From Emcibacter sp048269205 (GTDB taxonomy: Bacteria; Pseudomonadota; Alphaproteobacteria; Sphingomonadales; Emcibacteraceae), in NCBI RefSeq assembly GCF_048269205.1, contig NZ_JBLXJC010000001.1:1860001-1924000 (forward strand): a stretch of DNA of 64,000 bases, read 5' to 3'. The notes beneath the pieces are model-generated. The model had not been told where the DNA came from. It was given only the letters and a program-made list of their open reading frames with translations, and ran no database searches. This document shows, piece by piece, positions 28,046-36,296 of this stretch (position 1 is the stretch's first letter; each line of letters starts with the position of its first letter). A program made the position numbers and the translations under genes.

Positions 28046-28081
28046 ACTAGACTCTAGTGTCACTACCAGGTGTTTTGTCAA
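28046..28081 (-). promoter_or_regulatory. Candidate promoter and operator of the PEP carboxylase homologue
   Basis: On the minus strand TTGACA (28081-28076) contains the lactonase stop codon and is followed, after 19 bp, by TAGAGT (28056-28051). The latter lies inside the perfect palindrome ACTAGACTCTAGT (28046-28058). A long spacer with a palindrome over the -10 box suggests regulation independent of the upstream operon. Inferred from sequence only. Confidence 0.35.
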
Positions 28082-28971
28082 GGCAGGAGTTTTACCCGAA
28101 CTTCCTCAAGGCCAACAACATTGGTTTGATAGATCAACAGATGGCCTGCGTCAGGTTCGGTTTTCAGTTGCTCTTCCGTCAGGTCTGCCCGTGCTGTAGT
28201 GACAAACAGTAAAGACAAGTCCCTACCTCCAAATGCAACACAAGTCGGCTGACTGACAGGCAGGTCCAGAACCAGATGGATGTCCCCGCCGGAAGAATAG
28301 CGCACAACCTTGCCCCCGCCCCATTGGGCATTCCAAAGAAACCCTTCCCGATCCACTGTGGATCCGTCCGGATGGATGCCTTCAGGTGTTTCCGCAAAGG
28401 CCTTTCGATTAAAGGGGCGGCCTTGTACAGGATCAAAATCAAAAACCTCTATCAGATGGGAAGGGCTATCGGCAAAATACATCCTGCTGCCATCCGGGCT
28501 CCAACATAGCGAATTGGAGATCGAAATATCCCCCAGTTGCGGCCGTGCCACACCGTCCGGGTCCAGGCGATAAAGCCCGCCTCTTTCTGTTATGCCTGAA
28601 CGATCGTCTTCCACCATGGTGCCGGCCCAGAAGCGTCCTTGTCGATCAACACGACCATCATTAAAGCGCGTATGTGATAAGTCCTCTTCAGGTCTTGCTA
28701 TCCAGTCTACCTGCCCCTGTACAGGGTTATATCGGGCAAACCCGCTTTCAAAGGCGGCCAGAAACCAATCTTTTTTGTCGGTCAGGGCAAAAGACCCTAG
28801 CCTCTCAGGAGTCTCAAAATGCCCGATTTCGCGATTTTCCGGATTATAGTGATAGAGCCTGGAGGCTTCGATATCCGTCCACCAGACAGTTCCACTCTGG
28901 CTGTCCCAGAGAACGCCCTCCCCCAAAATATTACCGACAGGAATGGTCTCAATCAGTTCGGGACGCGTCAT
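28078..28971 (-). CDS. SMP-30/gluconolactonase family sugar lactonase
   Basis: A 297-residue six-bladed propeller lactonase that opens sugar-acid lactones. Metal-binding positions fit the family: Glu18 in GEGVLW, Asn in FNDGRVDRQGRFWAGT, Asn in SNSLCWSPDG and Asp in HPDGSTVD. I chose ATG at 28971, preceded by a G-rich ribosome site; starting at 28998 would overlap the symporter gene by 17 bp. In this locus it is the obvious candidate to hydrolyse D-galactono-1,5-lactone, made by the dehydrogenase at 32183-32962, into galactonate. It lies 10 bp after the symporter gene, in the same operon as the dehydratase, kinase and aldolase. Confidence 0.88.
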   Translation of the reverse strand: MTRPELIETIPVGNILGEGVLWDSQSGTVWWTDIEASRLYHYNPENREIGHFETPERLGSFALTDKKDWFLAAFESGFARYNPVQGQVDWIARPEEDLSHTRFNDGRVDRQGRFWAGTMVEDDRSGITERGGLYRLDPDGVARPQLGDISISNSLCWSPDGSRMYFADSPSHLIEVFDFDPVQGRPFNRKAFAETPEGIHPDGSTVDREGFLWNAQWGGGKVVRYSSGGDIHLVLDLPVSQPTCVAFGGRDLSLLFVTTARADLTEEQLKTEPDAGHLLIYQTNVVGLEEVRVKLLP

Positions 28972-28981
28972 TTCCCCCCCC

Positions 28982-30544
28982 CTACCACCAGGTCGCATAA
29001 AGGGCGATCAGAATCAGGATGATTACCAGAGCCTGGAGGTTAAATGTCCGGCTGGTTGAAAAGTCCATATCCCTGATATCCACAGCCTGTTCATGGAATT
29101 CCTTTTTCCCGGCAAGCGAAACAATTATGGCCAGCGCCAGGCAAATCAGGAAGACTACCCCGACCCGGTCCATAAACGGAAAGTCAGGCAGGAAATAGTA
29201 AAACAGGCAGGACACGATGAAGGACCCCACAGCCGCGACCACCGCACCGTTGGCTGTTGCGCGCTTCCAGAAAAGACCGAGGAGAAAGATCACGACGATC
29301 CCCGGCGTGAAAAAGCCGGTAAAGTCCTGAATGAATTTAAAACCCTGGTCAAAACTGGACAACAGGGGCTGAGCCACAATCATGGCCGTAATGAGGGCGC
29401 TGACACTAACCAGGCGACCAACTGTCACATAATGGGTCTGGCTTTTCCCCGGACGATAATAACTATACAGATCCATGGTGAATATTGTCGAAATACTATT
29501 GATCATGGAGGCCAGCGAGGACACGATAGCCGCCACAAGGGCTGCAAAAATCAACCCTTTGAACCCAACTGGCATCAGACCCATCATGGTCGGATAAGCC
29601 TGGTCCGGCCGCTCAAGGTCCGGCGCCAGCATCACTGCCGCAATACCGGGCAGCACGACAATGATCGGCATCAGCAATTTCAGAAAGGCGGCGAAGTTAA
29701 TCCCTTTCTGGGCCTCTTCCAAGCTTTCCGCTGCCAGTGCGCGCTGAATGATATATTGATTAAAGCCCCAGTAGGAGAAGTTCATCACCCACAGGCCACC
29801 AACAAGAACGGAAATACCAGGCAAATCCTGATAGAAGGGATTGTCCCGGCTCAGGATCATGTCAAATTTTTCAGGAAACTGTTCGGTCAGCACAAGGAAA
29901 CCGCCAAAAATTCCGGTATTATCGCTCACCATATCTAGGGTCAGATAGGTCAGGAACAGACCACCAAAAACCAGAAGAACCACCTGGATAATATCGGTAA
30001 AGGCCACAGCCTTCAGCCCCCCATAGAGGGAATAGGACAAGGCAAATACGGCCAGAAAAACCATTCCGTAAACCACATCTATCCCGGTCACTGTATAAAT
30101 CGCCAGAGAGCCAAGCCATAGAATAGAAGTCAGGTTAACGAAAACATATAGACCGAGCCAGAAGGTCGCCATGACCATACGGACATTATGGTTATACCTC
30201 TGCTCCAGATATTGCGGCATGGTATAAATTTTTTGCTTCAGGAAGATCGGCAACATATATTTCCCGACAATCACAAGGGTCAGTGCCGACATCCATTCAT
30301 AAGAGGCGATACCAAGACCAAGTGCATAACCAGACCCGGACATGCCGATAATCTGCTCGGCTGAGATATTCGCTGCAATCAGGGACGCTCCGATCGCCCA
30401 CCACGGCAAAGCCTTGCCGGCAAGGAAATAGTCCTTGGTATCCTTGTCATGACCTTTTCGTTCCCGGGAGACCCAGGTCGCAAGGACGATCAATCCAAGT
30501 ACGTAAACGACAAATATCCCTATATCCAGATTAGCAAGTTCCAT
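28982..30544 (-). CDS. Sodium:solute symporter, SGLT type
   Basis: A 520-residue inner-membrane transporter of the SSS family with about 14 hydrophobic helices. Marks include DYFLAGKALPWWAIGASLIAA near the first helices, ISAEQIIGMSGSGYALG (the Na+-site region of vSGLT), MPQYLEQRYN, and LYGGLKAVAFTDIIQ, which is the classical sugar-symporter signature region. The start ATG at 30544 has AAGGGAAGGTT upstream. It lies between the kinase-aldolase gene (45 bp) and the lactonase (10 bp). It should import galactose, or short galactosides released by the galactanase and beta-galactosidase, across the inner membrane with Na+. Confidence 0.92.
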   Translation of the reverse strand: MELANLDIGIFVVYVLGLIVLATWVSRERKGHDKDTKDYFLAGKALPWWAIGASLIAANISAEQIIGMSGSGYALGLGIASYEWMSALTLVIVGKYMLPIFLKQKIYTMPQYLEQRYNHNVRMVMATFWLGLYVFVNLTSILWLGSLAIYTVTGIDVVYGMVFLAVFALSYSLYGGLKAVAFTDIIQVVLLVFGGLFLTYLTLDMVSDNTGIFGGFLVLTEQFPEKFDMILSRDNPFYQDLPGISVLVGGLWVMNFSYWGFNQYIIQRALAAESLEEAQKGINFAAFLKLLMPIIVVLPGIAAVMLAPDLERPDQAYPTMMGLMPVGFKGLIFAALVAAIVSSLASMINSISTIFTMDLYSYYRPGKSQTHYVTVGRLVSVSALITAMIVAQPLLSSFDQGFKFIQDFTGFFTPGIVVIFLLGLFWKRATANGAVVAAVGSFIVSCLFYYFLPDFPFMDRVGVVFLICLALAIIVSLAGKKEFHEQAVDIRDMDFSTSRTFNLQALVIILILIALYATWW

Positions 30545-30589
30545 AACCTTCCCTTTATCTTCTTGTTTTATATTCCGCCTGACACAGAA

Positions 30590-32179
30590 TTAGCGAAGGC
30601 CCTTAACGACCTTCACCAGTTTTTCAGCCTTTTCTCTCACCTCCCGGGCAGAGTTGCCGGGACGATACAAACCGCCACCAACGCCAAATCCTTCCGCTCC
30701 GGCGTCCCACCATTCCTTTGCATTATCCGCTCCGGCTCCCCCCACAGCCAGAATATGGGCGTCCTTCGGCAGGACTTCCCGAATGGCCTTGACATGTCCG
30801 GCCCCATAGGTGCTGGCGGGAAACAGTTTCAGATAGTGGGCGCCTGCACCATAAGCCTCAAAGGCCTCGCTGGCAGTTCCGAACCCCGGCATGGGAATCA
30901 GGCCCTGCTGAACGGCTCTTTCAATGACCGCCTTACTTATGTTCGGGGAGACAATCAGGGTGCCCCCGACAGCCTGAACCCGGTCCACATCTTCAGGATC
31001 AAGAACGGTCCCGGCCCCGGTAATACAGTGATCACCGTGAGCTTCTGTTAGGCGGCGGATACTTTCAATGGGATCAGGTGAATTCAGGGGAACCTCGATC
31101 AGCCTGATACCGGCATTAATTAAAGCCGCCCCAATATCGGCCACTTCATCAGGGGTCACGCCGCGGATAATGGCAACGACCGGCATCTCCGCCAGATACT
31201 GTTCAAATCTGCTTTTCATTTTGTTCCTCGAATTCATCAAGAAGAAGATCGAAATTTCTGCCCCCCCCAGAAAAATATCTGTGGCGTGGGCAATTTCGCT
31301 TTCATACCCAACCCGGCCAAGCGCGAGGGAGAACAATTGTGAAATGCGTGGCTCGCCAATCAAAACCACCTTGTTCAGGTTGGGCTCGATTTTCTCCATC
31401 AGGGACGCGGCAGATAACACGTCCGCGCCGATCAAGTGGCCTGACAGGAAACCGGTAGCATCTTCCTTCGGCAGGCCTTCCCGGATTTGCTGGCTGCGAA
31501 TACCGAACAGAGCCGTCAACAAATTCTCGGTACCGACACTCATAATGGCTTTGACACCCTGATCAAAGGCTTCTTCCCGGATCGGGGAGTCCTTGTCCGC
31601 CACAAGAACACTATGGGTCTTGAGTAGAGCAAAAAGTTCACCTGTGAGGGAGGTCCAGAAGGTATCGATACATCCATCCCGAACCAGAACCCACTTGGTA
31701 TGGGTACCCGGCAAACAAACCAGATGAGCGCCGGTTTGGTGTTCCGGATCCGCCATCAACCATCCCAGCACCTGGGTCTCCTCCCCACGCATGACATCAG
31801 GAACACCCAGGGGATTGACGCAGGCTAATCCGGGAATAATCGAGATTTCATGATCATTGGCAACAAAACACACCTGGGCCTTGGCAATATCCCGTATATC
31901 CACCGGACATGGCAAATAAGGTGTTTCCACCCAGCCGATATTGGACCCGACCATGCCGGACATCATAATTGGCAGTTTGCCATATTCAAAAACCCAGTCT
32001 TCGATCAGGGGAAACAGCACTTCAGGCAGCTTTCCCCGGCATTCAGCCACGCCCGGTCCGGTGATCTTGTCAAGTATCGACAGGGCCAGCGTTTCATCCC
32101 GGCGGCACAGGAACAAGCGCAACTGGCTGGTTCCCCAATCGCCGGCTATAAACATATGGGTCTTGTATTGTTCATTCAT
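30590..32179 (-). CDS. dgoK-dgoA: Fused 2-dehydro-3-deoxygalactonokinase / 6-phosphogalactonate aldolase (possible frameshift fusion)
   Basis: One 529-residue reading frame holds two enzymes. Residues 1 to about 304 are DgoK: AGDWGTSQLRLFL is the phosphate-1 loop, followed by MMSGMVGSNIGW, LPGTHTKWV and LIGADVLSA. It phosphorylates 2-keto-3-deoxygalactonate. Residues 321-529 are DgoA, a KDPG-type class I aldolase: VVAIIRGVTPDE, IEVPLNSPDP, GAGTV, and the Schiff-base Lys in HYLKLFPAS. It splits the product to pyruvate and glyceraldehyde 3-phosphate. The aldolase has its own ATG at 31219 with a fine ribosome site (GAGGAAC, then AAA). The two are joined through eight G residues (31261-31268, minus strand). 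With one G fewer the kinase would end at a TGA about 20 bp before the aldolase ATG. So this is either a real fusion or a frameshift. Confidence 0.85.
   Translation of the reverse strand: MNEQYKTHMFIAGDWGTSQLRLFLCRRDETLALSILDKITGPGVAECRGKLPEVLFPLIEDWVFEYGKLPIMMSGMVGSNIGWVETPYLPCPVDIRDIAKAQVCFVANDHEISIIPGLACVNPLGVPDVMRGEETQVLGWLMADPEHQTGAHLVCLPGTHTKWVLVRDGCIDTFWTSLTGELFALLKTHSVLVADKDSPIREEAFDQGVKAIMSVGTENLLTALFGIRSQQIREGLPKEDATGFLSGHLIGADVLSAASLMEKIEPNLNKVVLIGEPRISQLFSLALGRVGYESEIAHATDIFLGGAEISIFFLMNSRNKMKSRFEQYLAEMPVVAIIRGVTPDEVADIGAALINAGIRLIEVPLNSPDPIESIRRLTEAHGDHCITGAGTVLDPEDVDRVQAVGGTLIVSPNISKAVIERAVQQGLIPMPGFGTASEAFEAYGAGAHYLKLFPASTYGAGHVKAIREVLPKDAHILAVGGAGADNAKEWWDAGAEGFGVGGGLYRPGNSAREVREKAEKLVKVVKGLR
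31219..31268 (-). other. G8 homopolymer and internal aldolase start at the kinase/aldolase junction
   Basis: Eight C residues on the plus strand (31261-31268) read as GGG-GGG-G in the kinase. Deleting one base gives the reading LGGQKFRSSS then stop, ending the kinase at 313 residues, a normal length for DgoK. The stop lies just before GAGGAACAAAATG, the aldolase start at 31219. The tract may be a sequencing error, a phase-variable site or a site of transcriptional slippage. Confidence 0.7.
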
Positions 32180-32182
32180 GAT

Positions 32183-32962
32183 CTAGATCCGGCCGGCGTC
32201 TATAACCAGTTCCTGCGCCGTGATCATGCGGCTATCGGAACTGGCCAGAAAGAGGGCCAGATTGGCCACATCCTGTGGCAACAATCGATCCGTCAGCGCC
32301 ACTTGTTTCTGCCAATCGGCCTCTGCTTCCGGCGTCAACCAGAGGTCAAGTTGCCGCTCTGTCACGACCCAGCCCGGCATCAAGGTATTTACCCGGACTT
32401 TTGAGGGGCCGTAGGCGCGCGCCAACGAGCGGGTCAGCCCCATGATCGCCGCCTTCGCAGTGATATAGCCCGGCATATCCGGCTGCCCCAGCAGGGCAGA
32501 AATAGACCCGAAATTAATGATAGATCCCCTCTGCTCTTCTTTCATGCCGGGAAAGGCGGCCTGGGCAGCAAAGAAAACGGGATCCAGGTTGACGGCAAGA
32601 GTTTTTCGCCAGTCCTCTTCAGAGAATTCTTCCGGGGAATGCCGACTGTCATTGGCCACATTATTAATCAGGGCATATATATTTCCCAATTCATCCACAG
32701 CTTCACGGATCGCCGCCTGAAGCTTTGGCACCTCGGTCACATCAACCTTTTTAAACCACGGACGCGGCGCCCCCGCCTTTTCTATTTCATCACAAATAGT
32801 TAAAGCGTTTTCTTCATCAAAATCGATAAAGGCCACTCTTGCCCCCTGGGCAGAAAAGGACCGAACCAAAGCTGCGCCAATGCCGGTCGCCCCGCCGGTG
32901 ATAAAAACATGCTGACCCCTCAGGTCGGGATAAACTGTCAGACTTTTAGCAGGTATATCCAT
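32183..32962 (-). CDS. SDR-family sugar 1-dehydrogenase (probable galactose dehydrogenase)
   Basis: A 259-residue classical short-chain dehydrogenase. The cofactor loop TGGATGIG is at 22-29. IDFDEEN after strand 2 indicates a preference for NAD. The active site is Ser153 (FGSISA), Tyr166 and Lys170 (YITAK); NNVAND replaces the usual NNAG. The ATG at 32962 overlaps the dehydratase stop by one base (TGATG), giving tight coupling; a TTG one codon earlier is not needed. Homologues in Caulobacter-type bacteria oxidise D-xylose, L-arabinose or D-galactose to the lactone. The neighbouring galactanase, beta-galactosidase, lactonase, dehydratase and KDGal kinase/aldolase favour galactose. Exact sugar preference is inferred. 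Confidence 0.87.
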   Translation of the reverse strand: MDIPAKSLTVYPDLRGQHVFITGGATGIGAALVRSFSAQGARVAFIDFDEENALTICDEIEKAGAPRPWFKKVDVTEVPKLQAAIREAVDELGNIYALINNVANDSRHSPEEFSEEDWRKTLAVNLDPVFFAAQAAFPGMKEEQRGSIINFGSISALLGQPDMPGYITAKAAIMGLTRSLARAYGPSKVRVNTLMPGWVVTERQLDLWLTPEAEADWQKQVALTDRLLPQDVANLALFLASSDSRMITAQELVIDAGRI

Positions 32963-34701
32963 CAATGGGACTCCCGTAAAACTTCAGATCCGCTGCTTCC
33001 CACCAGAAAGTCGAGGTCGGCTCCCTCATCGGCCTGCAATACATGATCGATGTACAGTTTATAGTAGCCGCGGGTATATTTTGGTGCCGTTTCCGGACCA
33101 GGCCACTTCGCTTTCCGACGGGCCATTTCCTCTTCAGATACCAAAACGTCCAGTGATCTGGCGGGTCCATCCAGACGGATCATATCACCGGTTTCAACAA
33201 AGGCCAAAGGACCACCCGCTTCCGCTTCCGGGCTCACATGCAGGATCACCGTACCAAAGGCGGTCCCGCTCATACGGGCATCTGAAATCCGCACCATGTC
33301 CCGAACACCTTTTTCAAGAAGTTTTTGGGGAAGAGGCATATTGCCCACTTCTGGCATGCCCGGATAGCCTTTGGGACCGCAACCTTTCAGCACCAGGATG
33401 GAATTTTCATCCACCTCCAGATCAGGATCGTCAAGCCGGGCCTTCATATCTTCGATATTCTGGAAAACCACCGCCCGTGCTTCATGGGTCAGGAGTTCAT
33501 CGGACGCTGCACTGGGCTTTATGAGGGCTCCATTGGGACATAAATTCCCCCGCAACACCCAGATACCGGCATTTTTCTTGACCGGCTTATCCAGCGTGTG
33601 CAGAACATCCGCATTGTATCCTTCCGCTTCCTGCGCAATTTCCCCGATGGTTTTTCCAGAAACCGTTTCAAAGTCCGTTTTAATCAAACTCCCCAGGGTT
33701 TTCAGCACAAAAGGAACACCGCCGGCATAATGGAAATCCTCCATCAGATATTTACCGGATGGCTGCAAATTCACAAGAAGAGGCACGTCTCGGGTAAACT
33801 CATCAAAATCATCGATTGAAAGGTCAAGGCCAAGGCGGCCTGCAATGGCTAACAAATGAAGAACCGCATTTGTTGAGCCGCCGATCGCCGCCAAAACCCG
33901 AATTGCGTTTTCCAAACATTCTCGGGTGAGATATGAGGACAATTTCCGATCTTCTCTGACCAGGTCAACCATGCGCCGGCCAGTGAGATGAGCCATGCTC
34001 CGCCGACTTGCATCCACCGCAGGAATGGTGCCGTTAAAGGGTAACGACAATCCCATGGCTTCCACCAGACAGGCAAAAGTAGACGCGCTGCCCATGGTCA
34101 TACAGGTACCGGGGGTGCGGGACATGCCGGTTTCCGCTTTCAGAAAATCCTTAAGGGGCATTTTCCCGGCGCGCACATCTTCGCTGAATTTCCAGACATC
34201 CGTGCCGGAGCCAATATCGCTACCGCAATGTTTCCCGTTCAGCATGGGACCGGAAGAGATCACCATGGTCGGCAAATCCACGCTGGCGGCTCCCATAAGC
34301 TGGGCCGGTGTGGTTTTGTCACAACCGCCAAGCAATACCACGCCGTCAATGGGATTCCCCCGGATGCTTTCCTCCACATCCATGGAAACAAGATTTCGAA
34401 ACAGCATGGCTGTCGGGCGCATCTGGGTCTCACCGAGCGACATGACCGGAAATTCCAGCGGCAATCCGCCGGCTTCCCAGACTCCACGCTTTACATATTC
34501 TGCGATCTCGCGCAGATGAGCGTTACAGGGGGTGAGTTCAGACCAGGTATTACAGATGCCGATGACCGGTCGGCCGTCGAAAGCATCATCAGGCAAGCCT
34601 TCACTTTTCATCCAGCTCCGATGGATAAAGCCATCCTTGTCCAGCTTTCCATAGCTATGGGAGCTACGTGTCGGCTTTTTATCTTTATTATCACTACTCA
34701 C
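32962..34701 (-). CDS. IlvD/EDD family sugar-acid dehydratase (probable galactonate dehydratase)
   Basis: A 579-residue iron-sulphur dehydratase that removes water from an aldonate to give 2-keto-3-deoxy acid. Three cysteines are at the expected places for the cluster: Cys50 (GICNTW), Cys127 (GGCDKT) and Cys200 (GTCMTMG). VDASRRSMAHLTGRRMV and SDARMSGTAFG fit the L-arabinonate/D-xylonate/D-galactonate branch rather than branched-chain amino-acid IlvD. The start is GTG at 34701 with CAGGATTGAACCC upstream; the next Met is 30 codons in. It overlaps the dehydrogenase by one base. In context it should convert D-galactonate to 2-keto-3-deoxygalactonate, replacing the enolase-type DgoD of enterobacteria. 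Confidence 0.88.
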   Translation of the reverse strand: MSSDNKDKKPTRSSHSYGKLDKDGFIHRSWMKSEGLPDDAFDGRPVIGICNTWSELTPCNAHLREIAEYVKRGVWEAGGLPLEFPVMSLGETQMRPTAMLFRNLVSMDVEESIRGNPIDGVVLLGGCDKTTPAQLMGAASVDLPTMVISSGPMLNGKHCGSDIGSGTDVWKFSEDVRAGKMPLKDFLKAETGMSRTPGTCMTMGSASTFACLVEAMGLSLPFNGTIPAVDASRRSMAHLTGRRMVDLVREDRKLSSYLTRECLENAIRVLAAIGGSTNAVLHLLAIAGRLGLDLSIDDFDEFTRDVPLLVNLQPSGKYLMEDFHYAGGVPFVLKTLGSLIKTDFETVSGKTIGEIAQEAEGYNADVLHTLDKPVKKNAGIWVLRGNLCPNGALIKPSAASDELLTHEARAVVFQNIEDMKARLDDPDLEVDENSILVLKGCGPKGYPGMPEVGNMPLPQKLLEKGVRDMVRISDARMSGTAFGTVILHVSPEAEAGGPLAFVETGDMIRLDGPARSLDVLVSEEEMARRKAKWPGPETAPKYTRGYYKLYIDHVLQADEGADLDFLVGSSGSEVLRESH

Positions 34702-34755
34702 GGGTTCAATCCTGATAATTGACTAAAATTCATTGCTTGCTCATTTCACCAAAAT

Positions 34756-36180
34756 CTATTTGACCTGATGGTGAAATCGCGTGCTTGTACTGCCCACTTT
34801 GGCAGAAACATATCCGGCTTCATGCACGCCTTTCCCTCCTATCGCAGCAGGACCTTGTTGTCCGCCAAGGAAGAATTGATATTGAATATCCTGGCCCGGC
34901 ATTAATCTTGTTTGATAGCGAAAGATATTTCCTGTCCTCTCGAGGGTTACCTTTACCCCCTCGCCCAGAAAATCCCCCTTCAAAACAACCCATTCAGGGG
35001 CGGCCGGGTCCGTCACCTCCAATTCAAAGGTTACCGACACTGGATAGCTATACTTATAGTCCAGATAGTCGATGGCCGGGAGAAGTTTTCTTTCTGGCGA
35101 GAAATCGAAAAAGGCCGCATTTTCCCAGGAAGACCCTGTACCCCAGCGGGTCTTGCAGCTGCTGGATACCCAGGCCGGTTCCCAGTACACGACACCCACA
35201 CCGCCATTGGCGATGACCAGCTGTGACAAGTCGAGCATATACTGGCGTTGACCGTCGACCGTTGCCGGATATTCGGGGATAAGAGTATCAGGTCCCAGCA
35301 AGTTGACAGAGTCATCATTGTGGCCGTTGGTCCAGGGATAGGCGGTTTCCACCAGGATAACTCCCGCATCATACTGATGGCGTAACCGGTTAATCACCTT
35401 GCCCAAACCGGCCAGTGTTTCGCTTGACCACTTCCGGTAGTAACTGACACCAATATAATCATAATCCAGAATGCCGGCCTTGCTTGCCGCTTCAAACCAC
35501 GGTTCCACATTCTCGGGCTGGGCAATATGTAGCATTACACCGATATTTTGGCCGGCAACCTCTGACATATCCCTGACCGCCTTGATCCCGGCGTTAAACA
35601 GGGCTGCATTCCGGTTCCAGTTTATGGGATGGTTAGGCGTTTCACGGGTGGGCCGCATCATTTCACCGTTGGTTTCATTTCCCACCTGAACCATTTCAGG
35701 CAGCAGACCTTCAGCATTCAGTTCCTCGAGGACACCGAATGTATAGTCATAAAGCGCCTTGGCCTCTGCCTCTTTACTCCCCAGTTTGGCCCAGGCTTTC
35801 GGAATAATTTGTACACCCCCATCCGCCCAGTCATCGGAATAATGAAAATCCAGAAGAACCTGCATTCCGGCATCACGCGCCCGTTTAATGCTTCGCTTCA
35901 CATCCGGCAACGTACTGTAAGCTGTCCAATCGGGTGTATGCCAGATCCGGATGCGGACTATATTCGCGCCATGGTCCTTGAATATGCGGTAGACATCCTT
36001 GACCTTGCCCGCTTCCGAATAGCGGACGCCGCAATCGTTCAATTCATTCACGAAGGACAGATCAGCACCAAAATAATACTCCGGGCGATCAGTCTCCTCG
36101 GCACAGGACAGCTGGGCAGTCAGGCCCGCCAACAAAAGAACGGCAATATTACGAAGTACAATCTTCATCTTCATTTTCAT
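34756..36180 (-). CDS. GH53 endo-beta-1,4-galactanase
   Basis: A 474-residue exported glycoside hydrolase that cuts beta-1,4-galactan side chains of pectin (arabinogalactan I). FGADLSFVNELNDCG (37-51) opens the GH53 barrel. The acid/base Glu169 is in VQVGNETNGEM and the nucleophile Glu278 in ILVETAYPWTN. The N-terminus (IVLRNIAVLLLAGLTAQLSC) is a signal peptide; Cys26 is preceded by LS but QLSC is a poor lipobox. The last 90 or so residues (VTFELEVTDPAAPEWVVLKG to the end) form an extra beta domain that may bind carbohydrate. I chose ATG at 36180 with AGGAAAGGGA directly upstream. It lies between the TonB receptor and the dehydratase, 54 bp before the latter. Confidence 0.92.
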   Translation of the reverse strand: MKMKMKIVLRNIAVLLLAGLTAQLSCAEETDRPEYYFGADLSFVNELNDCGVRYSEAGKVKDVYRIFKDHGANIVRIRIWHTPDWTAYSTLPDVKRSIKRARDAGMQVLLDFHYSDDWADGGVQIIPKAWAKLGSKEAEAKALYDYTFGVLEELNAEGLLPEMVQVGNETNGEMMRPTRETPNHPINWNRNAALFNAGIKAVRDMSEVAGQNIGVMLHIAQPENVEPWFEAASKAGILDYDYIGVSYYRKWSSETLAGLGKVINRLRHQYDAGVILVETAYPWTNGHNDDSVNLLGPDTLIPEYPATVDGQRQYMLDLSQLVIANGGVGVVYWEPAWVSSSCKTRWGTGSSWENAAFFDFSPERKLLPAIDYLDYKYSYPVSVTFELEVTDPAAPEWVVLKGDFLGEGVKVTLERTGNIFRYQTRLMPGQDIQYQFFLGGQQGPAAIGGKGVHEAGYVSAKVGSTSTRFHHQVK

Positions 36181-36296
36181 TCCCTTTCCTGCCAGTTTTT
36201 TTCCAGGGCCCGGCAGGACTTGCATTTTCTTGAAAAAGGCGGCTCGGCCCGGAAGCCAGCCGCCCTGATATTTTCCAGAAACCTCTGAATTCTGCT

